Below, in pieces: positions 43,271 through 55,600 of a stretch of DNA of 64,000 bases (positions are counted from its first letter, which is position 1; every line of letters starts with the position of its first letter). A program made the translations under genes and the position numbers. This DNA comes from Anthopleura xanthogrammica (taxonomy: Eukaryota > Cnidaria > Anthozoa > Actiniaria > Actiniidae), in the NCBI GenBank assembly GCA_964019055.1, contig OZ025224.1, forward strand, positions 9,443,257 through 9,507,256. The letters run 5' to 3'. The notes under the pieces are model-generated. The model had not been told where the DNA came from. It did not search any database and saw only the letters and a program-made list of their open reading frames with translations.

Positions 43271-44410
43271 CATTTTGTGTGATAATAGTGTAAATAAACT
43301 GAAGATAAAAAGTATGTGTAAAGAAGAACCCACCAGCAGCTGGAAATGTGGTAAATGTGGAGGAAATGCGGTGGCGACTGTAGGTGAGCTATCTTGAGTG
43401 ATGGTTCCAAAATGTACTATTGTACTATTATCTAGAGGGAAAGAATGAAGTGGGAAGTGTGAGAAGAATACGAAAGAGAAAGAGGGGACAGGAAAGAAAA
43501 GAAATGAAAAGGAATGGAAAGAAATGGAAAGAAATGAAAGAAAAAAAAAAAGAAATGGAAAGAAATGAAAAGAAAAGGAGATCACGAAGAAATGTCATTT
43601 CAGGCGTTCGCATCTAGGATTCCGGATTAGCTAAATGTTAACTAAATGCGCGTATTACTTGCTTTTTGCTGTGATGACCCAGTCGTTCAACGTGCGCGCG
43701 CAGGGACGAAACGTGGTAACGCAATCCATGACACCAACTATATCAGTGTCACGCAATCCATGACACCAACTATCTTCATCAAGGGGTCGAGATTCCGGGC
43801 GGAGCATCCCCGTATGAAACGCGCCGAAGTACCCCTCCCCCCTCCCCCGAAATTTTTAACCGTTTAAAAACTTGACCAGTATTCATCATTTATATGTAAC
43901 CTCTTTAATTTACACAGCTGGCGGTAGAATTTTTTTCCAGATAGCACAGTTGTGCTTAAACGGAACATCAAAATTAAACATACTTCTTTTTGAGCGGGGT
44001 TAAAAATTCGCCTGTCAACCTGATATTCACAGTATGAGCACACATCAGTAAGCAGTTCACACTTGTGTATACTCATCTATTACAGGGTGTATTGTTATGT
44101 CCTGCAGGGAGTACAAACACGAACATCTTGCTAGAAGATCTTATCGTGCTAGAGATTGTTACGCATTATTTGAAAATGTTATTCGTCAGTGTTGGCGTCA
44201 TCATAAATATTTTCATGATCCGATGTTGTTTGTTTAGATATATCGGAAAATGTATAATTTTGATATGATATATTTTGATGATTTCTAAATATATGTAAGA
44301 ATGTATTTTTTATGATATTGTTTTTATAAACCGTCATGGAAAAAGTGCAAACTATACACGTATGCATTTATGTGAGCTTTTCTATTTTTATTTTTAATCT
44401 ATTTTTCTAC
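43271..44410. other. Downstream region of LEKR1
   Basis: Presumed 3' UTR then intergenic. Contains a GAAAGAAATG-type purine tract (about 43490-43580) and a direct repeat of ACGCAATCCATGACACCAAC at about 43720 and 43752. A small frame with two CxxC (about 43314-43397) is not supported as an exon. Confidence 0.4.
43485..43580. repeat. Purine-rich GAAA/GGAAA tract
   Basis: Imperfect GAAATGGAAA units on the plus strand, just downstream of LEKR1. Confidence 0.8.
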
Positions 44411-44414
44411 CTTG

Positions 44415-44556
44415 TTTGAGGTTTTTCCCCGGCTTCTCTGGTTTTCCTCCCTCCGCAAAACTTACACAATCAAGATAAATTCCAATTCGATCTGTGAGTT
44501 ATCCGCGTGCCCTGGCTTTGATCAGCACAGAGGTTGGTTTCAGGATCGATAGAACG
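44415..44556 (+). mobile_element. SINE family 1, copy h (tail only)
   Basis: GAGGTTTTTCCCCGGCTTCT, GGTTTTCCTCCCTCCGCAAA, ATTCCAATTCGATCTGTGAG and GATCAGCACAGAGGTTGG; the tRNA-like head is missing. Confidence 0.75.
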
Positions 44557-46404
44557 TTTTTTTTTTTTTTCATTTAGTTATTTAGTTTTTTTGTTTTTTT
44601 TGGCTTTAAATGTATGCCACTTAATTCCCACAACAAGTGAGTAGGCTGTGCTTGTCATCCGGTTTTAATCTCCAATAATCAAATATTGCTTTTTCCTTTG
44701 GGGCTAATTTGAAAATAAATATGTATTTTCACCGTGTACACTGCCACACATTAGACCGCATATTCAAGGCTACTTCAGACCCCTTACTGTTATCACTGCT
44801 GTAAAATCACAATCTGATTGGACCAATACAATATGAGGATAAGCGAACAGATCCAGTGATGTGTGAACTGATACTAGCGAGGCATGTACTATTATGGTTT
44901 TTAATAGAAATTTAACATCGGGTAGCTGTTAGTGCCTCGAATATCAAACTCGTCCAACAACCCAGAGGTCATACTAAAATCTTGTTGTAATCATTATAGA
45001 GATTTGTTTGAGAGAAGATACTTTTGATTGTAATATTTGTTATTGGGGAATTTATCAAGGTAAAATTTCGATTGACGCAGCTTGTGGTTTGACGAAAACC
45101 CACAACTTGTTCTCAGGTAAGTCAATATTTAGCTGAAAAATAGAACTATCTGTCTAGATTTGATTCTTGTTGACATGTCTAAACCGAAATGAGTGTCTGC
45201 AGACTTGATTATCCATATCCTAGACCCTCATGAGCTAATATTTTAGGAAAAGAATCTGATTCGGAGGCTTTGTACACTCGAAAGGTTTCCTGTCGTTTAA
45301 AGCCAATTACTACTTTAATGTTCCGCAGTGATTGGCTAAGATTTATCACCTTCAACCTCGTATTCATTAACAACAGATTCACCTGTTTAGCTGTACCTGA
45401 TACTAGAAACATTACTTTTAAAGCTATACCTTGTTCCTAAAAATATTTCTACCGCGACAAAAGCATTGTACGATATATTGAATGCTCTCGAGATAAGGTC
45501 ATATAAAGACCTATATATTTTAATCAGTCAAACTTCCGATTTTTATTTTTTTTATTTAAATTCCTGTAGTTATCAGTAGCATATTGAATTCGTATCAGAT
45601 GTGTTCACAAATATTTGTTGAATTGATAGTGAGATAGCTGGCTTTAATTTGTCTTACAATTGAGAGAATTTTCAATGCTTCTTTATTCTTCGGATTCGGA
45701 AAAGCAAGGCAAAACAACTAAAATTCATTATCTCTGGTTTCCCACGTCACGATGTATTCAGAAAATGACAAAAAGCCGAATAATAAAATCTATACATTGC
45801 ATCACCATGGAAACCAATCAAAATAATTTCATTTTATAATCCAGCGAAATTCATCTTTTTTCGACCTCCTTTTCATATTATTGATATTTTAACTGCATTT
45901 TATTCGTAGGGTTTTCTCTTGCCCGAGCCATAATCTAGGTCAAAATTTTAATTTGTAAAAATGATTAAAAAATGTGAAAAGAAAAAACCAACATAGTTCT
46001 GTGGGAGATAAAAAAAACGATAAAAGAAACGAAAAGAAGTCGGAAAAAAACTCTGAAAATTTAATTACTTTCGAGCGAGTCAGTTTTATTTGACATAGAT
46101 TATTGTTATAAATTCGGAAATGTCGAAAGAAAGAAGGAGTTTAGCGGAGAGAAGAAACGTTTCCTTGTGTTCTTTATTGATTTCGAATAACAGCCTTTCT
46201 TCAATTGTGATAATACTTTCTAAATCAACCTATTGGAATAGAGCTGAACTACTTCATTACTAAAACATGATCAATTCGTCAAATTGCGTTCACCTGCCCT
46301 TGTAAGCTTTACTTGGTTCTCAATCTTCCCGTTCCCAGTGCACCATGCTGGTAAACAGTAAAAGATGCCTTGAAATTGGATTCTGAAATTCAAGGATCCT
46401 AAAA
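44557..46404. other. Intergenic region upstream of PLCH
   Basis: AT-rich DNA with no gene model. The last few hundred bases should hold the PLCH promoter and 5' UTR. No SINE or MITE recognised between about 44600 and 46400. Confidence 0.4.
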
Positions 46405-47760
46405 ATGGCCGAAGCTGCTGAAATCCAAGGAGCACAGAGAGTGGTGGCTATAAAATCTTTGAAGAAGTGGCGGGAAAAAAGGCACAAACGCGACGCCAAA
46501 TGCGCGGGAAATCACAAGTTTGCGAATGGTTTGTATAAAGTGATAGGATAGATACATTTATTGTTGTTTATTGTTCTTGTCATCTGTCTCTGAATTTCCT
46601 TAAAAATACGAGGAAAAAAAACGAAAAACTTTAATTGAAATACCCACGAAAAAATGAAGCCATCCTTCAGAAACAATGAATGAAATTAACTAGTATATAA
46701 ACGATAAGAACAAATATTTTCCTTTATTTGCAGTAGGGGAATCCATCGCCTTGATGCAAAATGGAAGCGACTTCATCAAGCTCAGAAATGCGTCCAAGAA
46801 ATACCCTCGTAACTACTCTCTCGATTCTGCTTTAGCAAATATCTGTTGGACACCATCCAAGAAGGGGGATCGGGCTCGAAGTAAGTTAATTTTCATGATA
46901 TTTAATTATCTTGCAGGTACTATTCATAAACTAGGCTGTAAATCCCACGCGATGGGAACATTAATCCCAATATCTCAGAATTAAATTGTTCCTAAATTCT
47001 CAATTTAATGATATTCTTATCTACCAGTGTAATTTCTAATAGTTATAGGTTTCAAGCACAATGTTTAAAAATATTTTCAAATTGGGTTTTCTTTTATTTG
47101 TTTATCTATTTTTTTTTATATTGAATTAACCAGTGAATTATTGTGAGTGTTTGTCGGTCGTAAACGTCAGTATGTTAGCATGTATTTATTATATTACTAT
47201 AAATTATATTCTTACTGCTAGATAGAAAAAGTCAACAACTAGACCGTTTATCGCATAAATGAAATACAAGATTAACAAGCCCCCTCCAAGCTCCCCGCTG
47301 ACGGTCTATTCTTAGGCAGATTTATTGTTATTTTGCCCCCGCTTATTATGCTTGTCTGGTAAGGCTGAAGCTAATTTCTAATTAAAATAATCTTCGCTTG
47401 CCTACTATGCAATTTAAGGAATTAAAACTGAACAAAAACAGGAACAGGGATGAAAGTATTTAATAAAATTACATTAATAAAACACCTTTTATTTGAAAAT
47501 GTCTCCATGCTACATGGAAGTATGTGAACTGAGTTCATTTGATTAATATTTAACACAAGCCATAATAATACGTGGCTCCATGGAAAGCCATAACATAAGG
47601 CTGGTTTTTGAGTGTGCAGGAGTGGAAACACTTCAAATCCCAAATTACAACTTCCTGAAAACATCTTTTCTAACAACGACAACTGCTGCTGCTGTTAATG
47701 TTGTTCAGTTGTTGTTGTTGCTGCGGTTGTTGCTGTTGTTGTTGCTGCTGATGTTGTTGT

Positions 47761-47792
<32 letters not shown>

Positions 47793-49577
47793 CTGTTGTT
47801 GCTGCTGATGTTGTTGCTGTTGTTGTTGCTGTCGCTGTTGCTGCTGCAGCTGCTGTTGCTGTAATTGTTGCTGTTGTTGTTGTTGCTGCTGTTGTTGCTG
47901 CTGTTGTTGTTTCAGTTATTTGCAATGCTGCTACTCTAATGATAATGACAATAATGTCGCCTCGAGTACAGCACGCTTAAAATTATGAGAAAACGTTGAG
48001 GCCCAAATCTAACATACAGGGCGTGCCCTTAGGAAACATTAGGCTGGTTGAGCATTAACACGTATTAAAAGCGCACCAGAGGACACTATATAATACACCA
48101 CTCAAGTAGTTTCTTCCTAATCAAAACATGTCAGTCGATAGAAGTAGCAAGCAATATTGTGAACATTGAGACATCCATACTTGCGTGTTTTCGTGATACA
48201 GTACAACTCTAATGGATGTCTTTAGGGTAGGGCGCAATGTTCTCTCATTAATTCTAACCTCCTGGAGGTTGCCATAGGTAATAATACCTCCTCGATTTTC
48301 GCCTTCAATTCCTTCAAATTTAAATTTTATGTAACATGATCAGTCCTCTGGGCTGATTTAAGTCAGGACACGGGTAATACACCCTAATATAACCCTTATA
48401 TGTTTTCATACCTAACTCTACCACAATCCTTTTCAAAAATTCTTTTCATATTCAAATGTCAAAAATCCTTTGAAAATACCAAGACAATTGTGAAAATTAG
48501 CACAACAAAAAAATCTACCACCAAGAGATTCTGGAAGCGTAGGTATAAAACGTCATCATGCTTGAGGCTTATTCAGATTAAATTGGATTTCGAAAGAGAA
48601 AACCCTTGAATCAAGGGAGAGAACCAACGAACTCAACTAGGAATCGAACCTATACACTACCACTACATCATTTGCTGTCAAAGAAGAAATAATGCTCGAA
48701 GGAATGACACGATATCTCAAACTGAAATACATCACCTCCAATCATGTCTGTAACTTAGAATGAGCAGATTCCAAGTCAGTTAAGATCCTTAATATAACAA
48801 AACGGTTAGTTCTGATTAGTAGGAGAGTCGAAAGTGTAATTTATCCATGCCCCCAGCTAATATAATACGAAGTAAAGTTAACCTCACATCAAAGGCACAC
48901 TGCACGAAAAAGATCCGTGATCACCGACCTACTTTAACGTTTGTAAAATAGCTGAACAAGTCAGAGAAGATTAATAGCTAATGAATAACGGACTAAGTAT
49001 AGACACGCCATTATTTATACGTTGACAGAAAAAATACATTAATTACTACTTTAATTTAAATTTTTAAAGCTTAAATTTAAACTGAAAACTTAAGGCTGTC
49101 TGCGGTATAATTAGCAGGAAAAGATTTATAAGCAAAAGTAAGAGGGTACGAAGATAACTGATAATGTCATTTGGAAGCTTTACTGGTCAGATCTCAAAGT
49201 TAGACTATTTATGGAATGAAAGATAAGTTATGGCATTGATTAGCAGTTTTCAGTCACGGTTATTTTGTTTCTTTGTGAATCACTATTTTATCCCACACAA
49301 TAGAAAATACAAATGCGTATATTCAACGCGCAGTGCATGATGGGAAGGAAGAGTGAAATAACGATGAGTAAACAACGACTTCCTTGCATTCTGATAACTT
49401 CTATGGCGTGGGATAAAACAATATTTGCAATGCATTTTACTTTCTTTTTAATATCACTTTTTCAGTTGCTGCTTTCGTATTTTCTTGTTCTTGTTTTTAT
49501 TATTGTTCAAACTTCATTTTCATCATCATCGTCATCATCATCATTATCATCATCATCATCATCAACATCATCATCAA

Positions 49578-49648
<71 letters not shown>

Positions 49649-52600
49649 ACATCATCATCTCCACCGATCTCCACCACAACCTTCAGCATCATCATCTTCT
49701 TCTTCTTCCTCGATCATCTTAACTGACAACAAATTAGTTGCGAATGATGCATTTTTCGTTTTATTATTTCTCAGTCCCAATAAGCTCCATCAAAGAGGTC
49801 CGTGAAGGAAACATGTCCGATGCGTTCACTCAATGCAACGAGGTGTTTCCAGAAGACACGTGTTTTTCTATTATTCATGGCGATTCGTTCGTCGCCCTGG
49901 ACATTGTCTCCTTGTCCAGAGAAGAGAGCATGCATTGGTTGATAGGACTTCGATATCTGATGGCAAAGCATTTGGGTGGGTATTGTATTCATGATATTAT
50001 GCATGCTTAACTCACACTTTCAGAAGCTGTGGGATTCACTAACTCAGTTGTCTTGTCTGATGAATGGAGTGACAGTACTTGATGTCTGTGCATCTTTTCA
50101 ACCGAACACTGTACAATACACCAAACAGACCTCTTTACCTTGGGCGTAATGTTTTCCCATTTCAAACCACGCATCAATCCCTAGAGTATAATTTTCTTTG
50201 TTTAATGGTTATGCATGAGAAGACACATGAATATGGATACGACTCAAACAGAGTCTTATTCTCAAGACCACGTGTCATTCCCTAGAGTATCATTTCTTTT
50301 TTTAATGGTTATGCATGAGAAGACACATGAATATGGATACCACTCAAACAAAGAATCTTATTCTCAAGAGAATGACACATGGTCTGAAATGGGAAAATAC
50401 TATGCCAAGGTAATTATAGAAAACGTTCGTTATTTGTGGAGGGATGGGAGAGAATGGTGCATTTTTATCGCTCTGGACAGCAACATTGTCATGCTTTAGT
50501 TCATTCATAGTCTATTCATTGTTCATATTTGATGCACGTTCTTATAAGCATGCTTTCTATCTTTCTTCTTCATCATCACTTCACCATGATCACGGTTCAC
50601 ATTCAACATATACCCAGGATTATGCCCAGGTAAGCAAGTATCATCTAAATCAGTCATTCATTCAGTCAGTCATTCAGGCAGTGAGGCAGTCAGTAAGCCA
50701 TTCAGTAAGTCAGTCAGTCGTTCGGTGGGTCAGTCAGTCGGTCGGTCAGTCAGTCAGTCAGTCATTGAGTCAGTGAATTAGTCAGTCGGTAATGATGCTC
50801 TGTCTTAGCACACTTAGTACACTGCATGCACAAAGTCACTACCTGCATTTATCATCTTCTTTACCACAAAATCTTGTTGCACTACTTACCTCAGATACAT
50901 GCAGAGTATTTTTGGGTTAATAATACACATGAAAAAATTTCTCGATTCTGATTGGCTGAGAGCAGTGCAGAAAAAAGGAAATCAAGTGCAGAAAAAAGGA
51001 AATCAAAATTTTTTCATGTGTATTATTAATTGGAAATCATATGGTTTTTCTCGTGCAATTTTGGGATAAATTTGAACGAGTGAGTTTTCAAAGACCTCAA
51101 ATAGCACTCGCCCTACGGGCTCGTGCAGTTTCGAGCTCTTTGAAAACTCACTCGTTCAAATTTATTCCAAATTGCACTCGAAACCATATGATTTCCTGTA
51201 CAAAAACAAATCAATAACAAAGGCATGGACTGGGTGACTGCTGATACCATGGCACTTTTGTTCGTTTTTTTCAGGCGTGGATGAGCACAGGCAAAGGCAG
51301 ATGGCTCGTGATCAGTATCCTTGTTATATTTACTGTTCTAGCATGTCTACTTTGAGTTCCCGAAATTCAGAGTAAGACTGGTAACGATCTTCTAGCGCAA
51401 GGGATTGTGGGTCGTGAGAGATCTCGTTTGTCAATTCTCCCCCAAAATCCTTTGCAGCGCAGTAAAGAGCGCACATAGACTTCTTTTGAAGTTCGGGTAA
51501 GCAAATTCGTGACATTTAGTTCAAGCGGATTCACACAAGACATCCATTCCTTTCTCTAATTACTCGTGCCCAGGCCTCTAGGCCGGGCCGAGTCTAGGTT
51601 TGGGCTTTATATCTATCTAAGTGTCCTTGTCATCGTACTCGATAATTACTGAATCTCAGGGACTTTGTTTGTCTGAACTCCAGTGATTATGTTTGATTGA
51701 TATTAATAGATCTTAGTTCAGTAGTTATCAAATTTTTACTATAACTGAATTAATTTTCCAAGTTGTTTCATTTTTTCTATTTATATTAAGTTAGTCAAAA
51801 GGAAATGCCTAGCATGGGACTTAGAGTCCCGTTCGCACTTTCCTCATTTGGGTAGTACTATGTATAATTTCCTAATTCTGTAATTTTTCTTTTCACTGAT
51901 ACCCAATAAAATTGATCTGAAGTCTACGTCGAGAATGTGCATTCCACGTGCTTGAATGATGCATTCCACGTGCTTGAATGATGCATTCCACGTGCAAGTC
52001 ACGAGGTTGATGTGCCTGCGACACAACGCCATTGTTCAGATTTGGACTTGTAGAAGGTTGTGATCGAATTGAAGATAATTATGGCGAGTTATTTTGCTTC
52101 GGGGAGGCTCAAAATACACACAAATGCATACGCCATTCGTGGTAGACCCACACCAAAAGATGTCGAGCGTTTTCGGAACGGGTCGTTCCACGAACTCAAA
52201 GAGAAATGCCAAACTTTGCCGAACTCAAATGAATTTCAAATGAACTCAAAGGTACTCAGAGGCCTAGCTTATCAGTTCTCTCTAAGTCTGCTATATATTT
52301 TAAGACCTCCATGTTCTCAAAAGCTTACTTCAGTTTCACCAATGGGCACGAGTATATGCTCCTAGAGCGTCTAGTTGCTTATAAAAGGCTAACTTCGTCT
52401 ATAAAAGCGAAATTCTTGCCACAGGGTTCCCACCAATATCATGTGCTCACTCATGCTTCGAGCTCACCCACTGAATGTAGCTTCCTTAACAAGACAATAG
52501 ATGGCTTCGAGAAATATTTACGACTGCTGATAAAAGTGGAGATGGTTTATTGAGCATCGAGGAGGTGTTCGCATTGATGCATAGAATCAACGTCAAGATA

Positions 52601-55600
52601 TCCAATAAGAAGCTTCGCGAGACCTTTAAAGCCGCTGACACCAACACCGAGGACTCAGAAGGCCTGTTGGATTTTCAAGAGTTTGCGGCATTTTACAAGA
52701 GTATATCGACAAGACCAGAGCTCTACATGCTTTTGATAAAGTAAGGTTTCTAATACGCTGCTTTCTTACAACCCATAAAGCATTTTGATTTGGCTCATTT
52801 GCATCACATTTGAGGGGCACTTTGCATAAACACAATAGTTTTCATGTGCAGTTAAGGATAACAAGCTATTGTATTTATGAAAGTGCCCCTCAACGTGGGC
52901 TACGATGGTGCACGCAGTTGTTTTTGTTAGGGATTATTTATTTATCTATTTATAATTATTAATCATTAATATTGCTCCTAGGTATGGAAATGGCAAGGAA
53001 AGTCTTACTGTCGATGAACTGGCGGCTTTTCTGGTAACAGAACAAGGGGTAATAACAACAATCCTCAACATCTTTAATTTATATTCCTTACTTAACAACT
53101 TAACAACATTAATTAATCAGCGATATACTTTTGTTGACGTTTTGTGGAGGATTTTTTGTCCTGCTTAGAGCTTTTACTTGTTGTTGTTCAATATTCGAAG
53201 GTTAACTGATCTTTATCCAGGATCCGTGATGTATATTTAGCTGTGAAAAAAAATGTTTAGTCTTCTGCTAATAGTTGAGATAAGATAATTTGATTAAAAT
53301 TTCATTACATGAAATTCTGTTTAGTTAGAAGCAGATAAAGACTACTGCAAATCAATCATAGAAAAGCACGAACCAGCTGAAGATAATCGTCTGAATGAAG
53401 TTCTGGGAATAGATGGTAAGCAACATGATGATGATGACAATGATAATGGTGATGATGATGAAGATGATGATGATGACAATGATAATGGTGATGATGATGA
53501 TGATGATAAAAAATAAAAATAAAAAATAAATTTTATTTTTTATGACAATGATAATGGTGATGATGATGATGATGGCAATGATAATGGTGATGATGATGAT
53601 GATGACAATGATAATGATGATGATGATGATGGAGATGATGATGGAGATGATGGTGATGGTGATGATGATGGTGATGATATCGGTGGTAGTGATGATGATG
53701 AAGGTGATGATAGATGTTACTCACACAGAATTCTTGGTATTTTTCTAGGATTTACAAACTATCTTCTCAGCGCTGACGGAGAGATTTTTAATCCCCAACA
53801 CTACACAGTTTACCAGGATATGACAAAACCTTTGTCACACTACTTCGTTGCATCATCTCACAATACGTAAGGCTCGCTTGAATACTCTTCTATTTATCTG
53901 TCGCCTTTACATGTATCCCTGAGAAAGAACTCGATTGATTCTGAATGCCCTTTGTTTTCTCTGCAGTTACTTGCTCGGCGATCAGTTGACGTCCACATCA
54001 AGTATGGATATGTATGTCAGAGTACTTCAGTCGGGATGTAGATGTTTAGAATGTAAGTGTTCTTGTTAACATCAGTGTTGCCCAACTCTGAAGAATCAGT
54101 TAACTCAGAATGAATTGGATTTTAGCATGTTAGGTTTTGCAGAGGGAGGAAAATCTGATAACCTGGAGGAAAATCTTTTAATCAAGAGAGAGACCTAACA
54201 AACTCTGGTCATATGTGATGCCGGGCACAGGATTTAAACCTGAAACCCTCGAGTCTAGCTAGAGGCGGGTGAATTATACCGTTACACTTCCCCTGATTTC
54301 CACGAAACCAGAGACAATTGTGTCAAACTCAACCAACGTGGAGCCAATTTCTACATATAACATCTACCATAAAATAAAAGTAGGGTACCTATGGAACATT
54401 TCTATGTACGATGTACTAAGGTACCCGTGGCTTATCATTATGCAAGGGACCTTTTTTACCTTGACAAAAAAAAAAAAAAATCTACTAATGATCTGTTATT
54501 TTACTTTTCATGTCTAGTGGACTGTTGGGATGGTAAAGATGGTGAGCCCGTGGTGTATCATGGGTACACGTTGACGTCAAAAGTTAAATTTCGATACGTC
54601 ATACTGAATATCAACGACTTTGCATTCGTTGGCAACAGGTATTACACACGTGTTTCTTGAACTTAGCTGGATTAACAACAGGTGCAACTAATTCGCACGA
54701 AGTTGTACACAATCACAATATTGCAATTGGTCTCCCCAATTAGCAAAGCACTTGTGCCGAGCTACAACACACTTATTGAGACTTTAATAAAGTTATTATT
54801 ATTATTACTGTATAGAGCAGTTTACGGCGGCGTGGGCACTGCACCGAATATCAAATGTTTTCATACAAGGCACAGCAATGCGAAAACTGCTCTATTCTAG
54901 GCAGCATTTTATGTGCGCGCCACATTTCTGATGGAACGTTTGAAATAGAGATATACTTTTGAATGAGTGTGAAAAGTCACGGCACGGTTACGGCGGCGTG
55001 GACACTGCACCGAATATCAAATGTTTTCATACAAGGCACGGCACGGTTACGGCGGCGTGAACACTGCACCGAATATAAAATGTTTTCATACAAGGCACGG
55101 CAATACGAAAACTGCTCTATTCTAGGCAACATTTTATGTGCGCGCCACATTTCTGATGCAACGTTTGAAGTAGAGATATACTTTTGAAATTTTACGCGCA
55201 TAAAAGGAAGAAAGGAAGAAAGCACGAAGTGAGAAACCTTCACACGTATTTTTTGAAATAGCCAGTTATATTGCAGTTCAACACTTCATACATTTTGGTC
55301 CCAACAGGTATCCCGTCATTTTATCTATCGAGAATCACTGTGGAATTCAGCAGCAGCAATTCATGGCCAGTTATATGAAAGAAATATTTAAAGGTAAGGC
55401 AATATATGCTCTTTCAGTTCAACATATACTGCGCTAAAACAATATAGTCCCCCTCACGGTTCCTTGTGTCATCTTGAAAGGTATCCGTGTCTTTGCATCG
55501 AAGCGAGACATGGGGTGACCTTGCAATGATAGAGACCTTTCTTAACACCTTGGACAATTATTCACGTCTCTATCATTGCAAGGTTCTCATGTCTCGCTTC

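Noticed and set aside
43308..43400. Small CxxC frame downstream of LEKR1 (WKCGKCGG)
   Set aside because: LEKR1 already ends at 43270 at the family's usual length. One short zinc-like motif without partner exons is not enough.
47580..47864. Poly-Leu and poly-Thr/Ala frames
   Set aside because: Translation of a GTT/GCT trinucleotide array in PLCH intron 2.
50215..50499. Frame with repeated EKTHEYGY
   Set aside because: It lies in a family C MITE. The same peptide arises from other copies of this repeat, so it is not a host gene.
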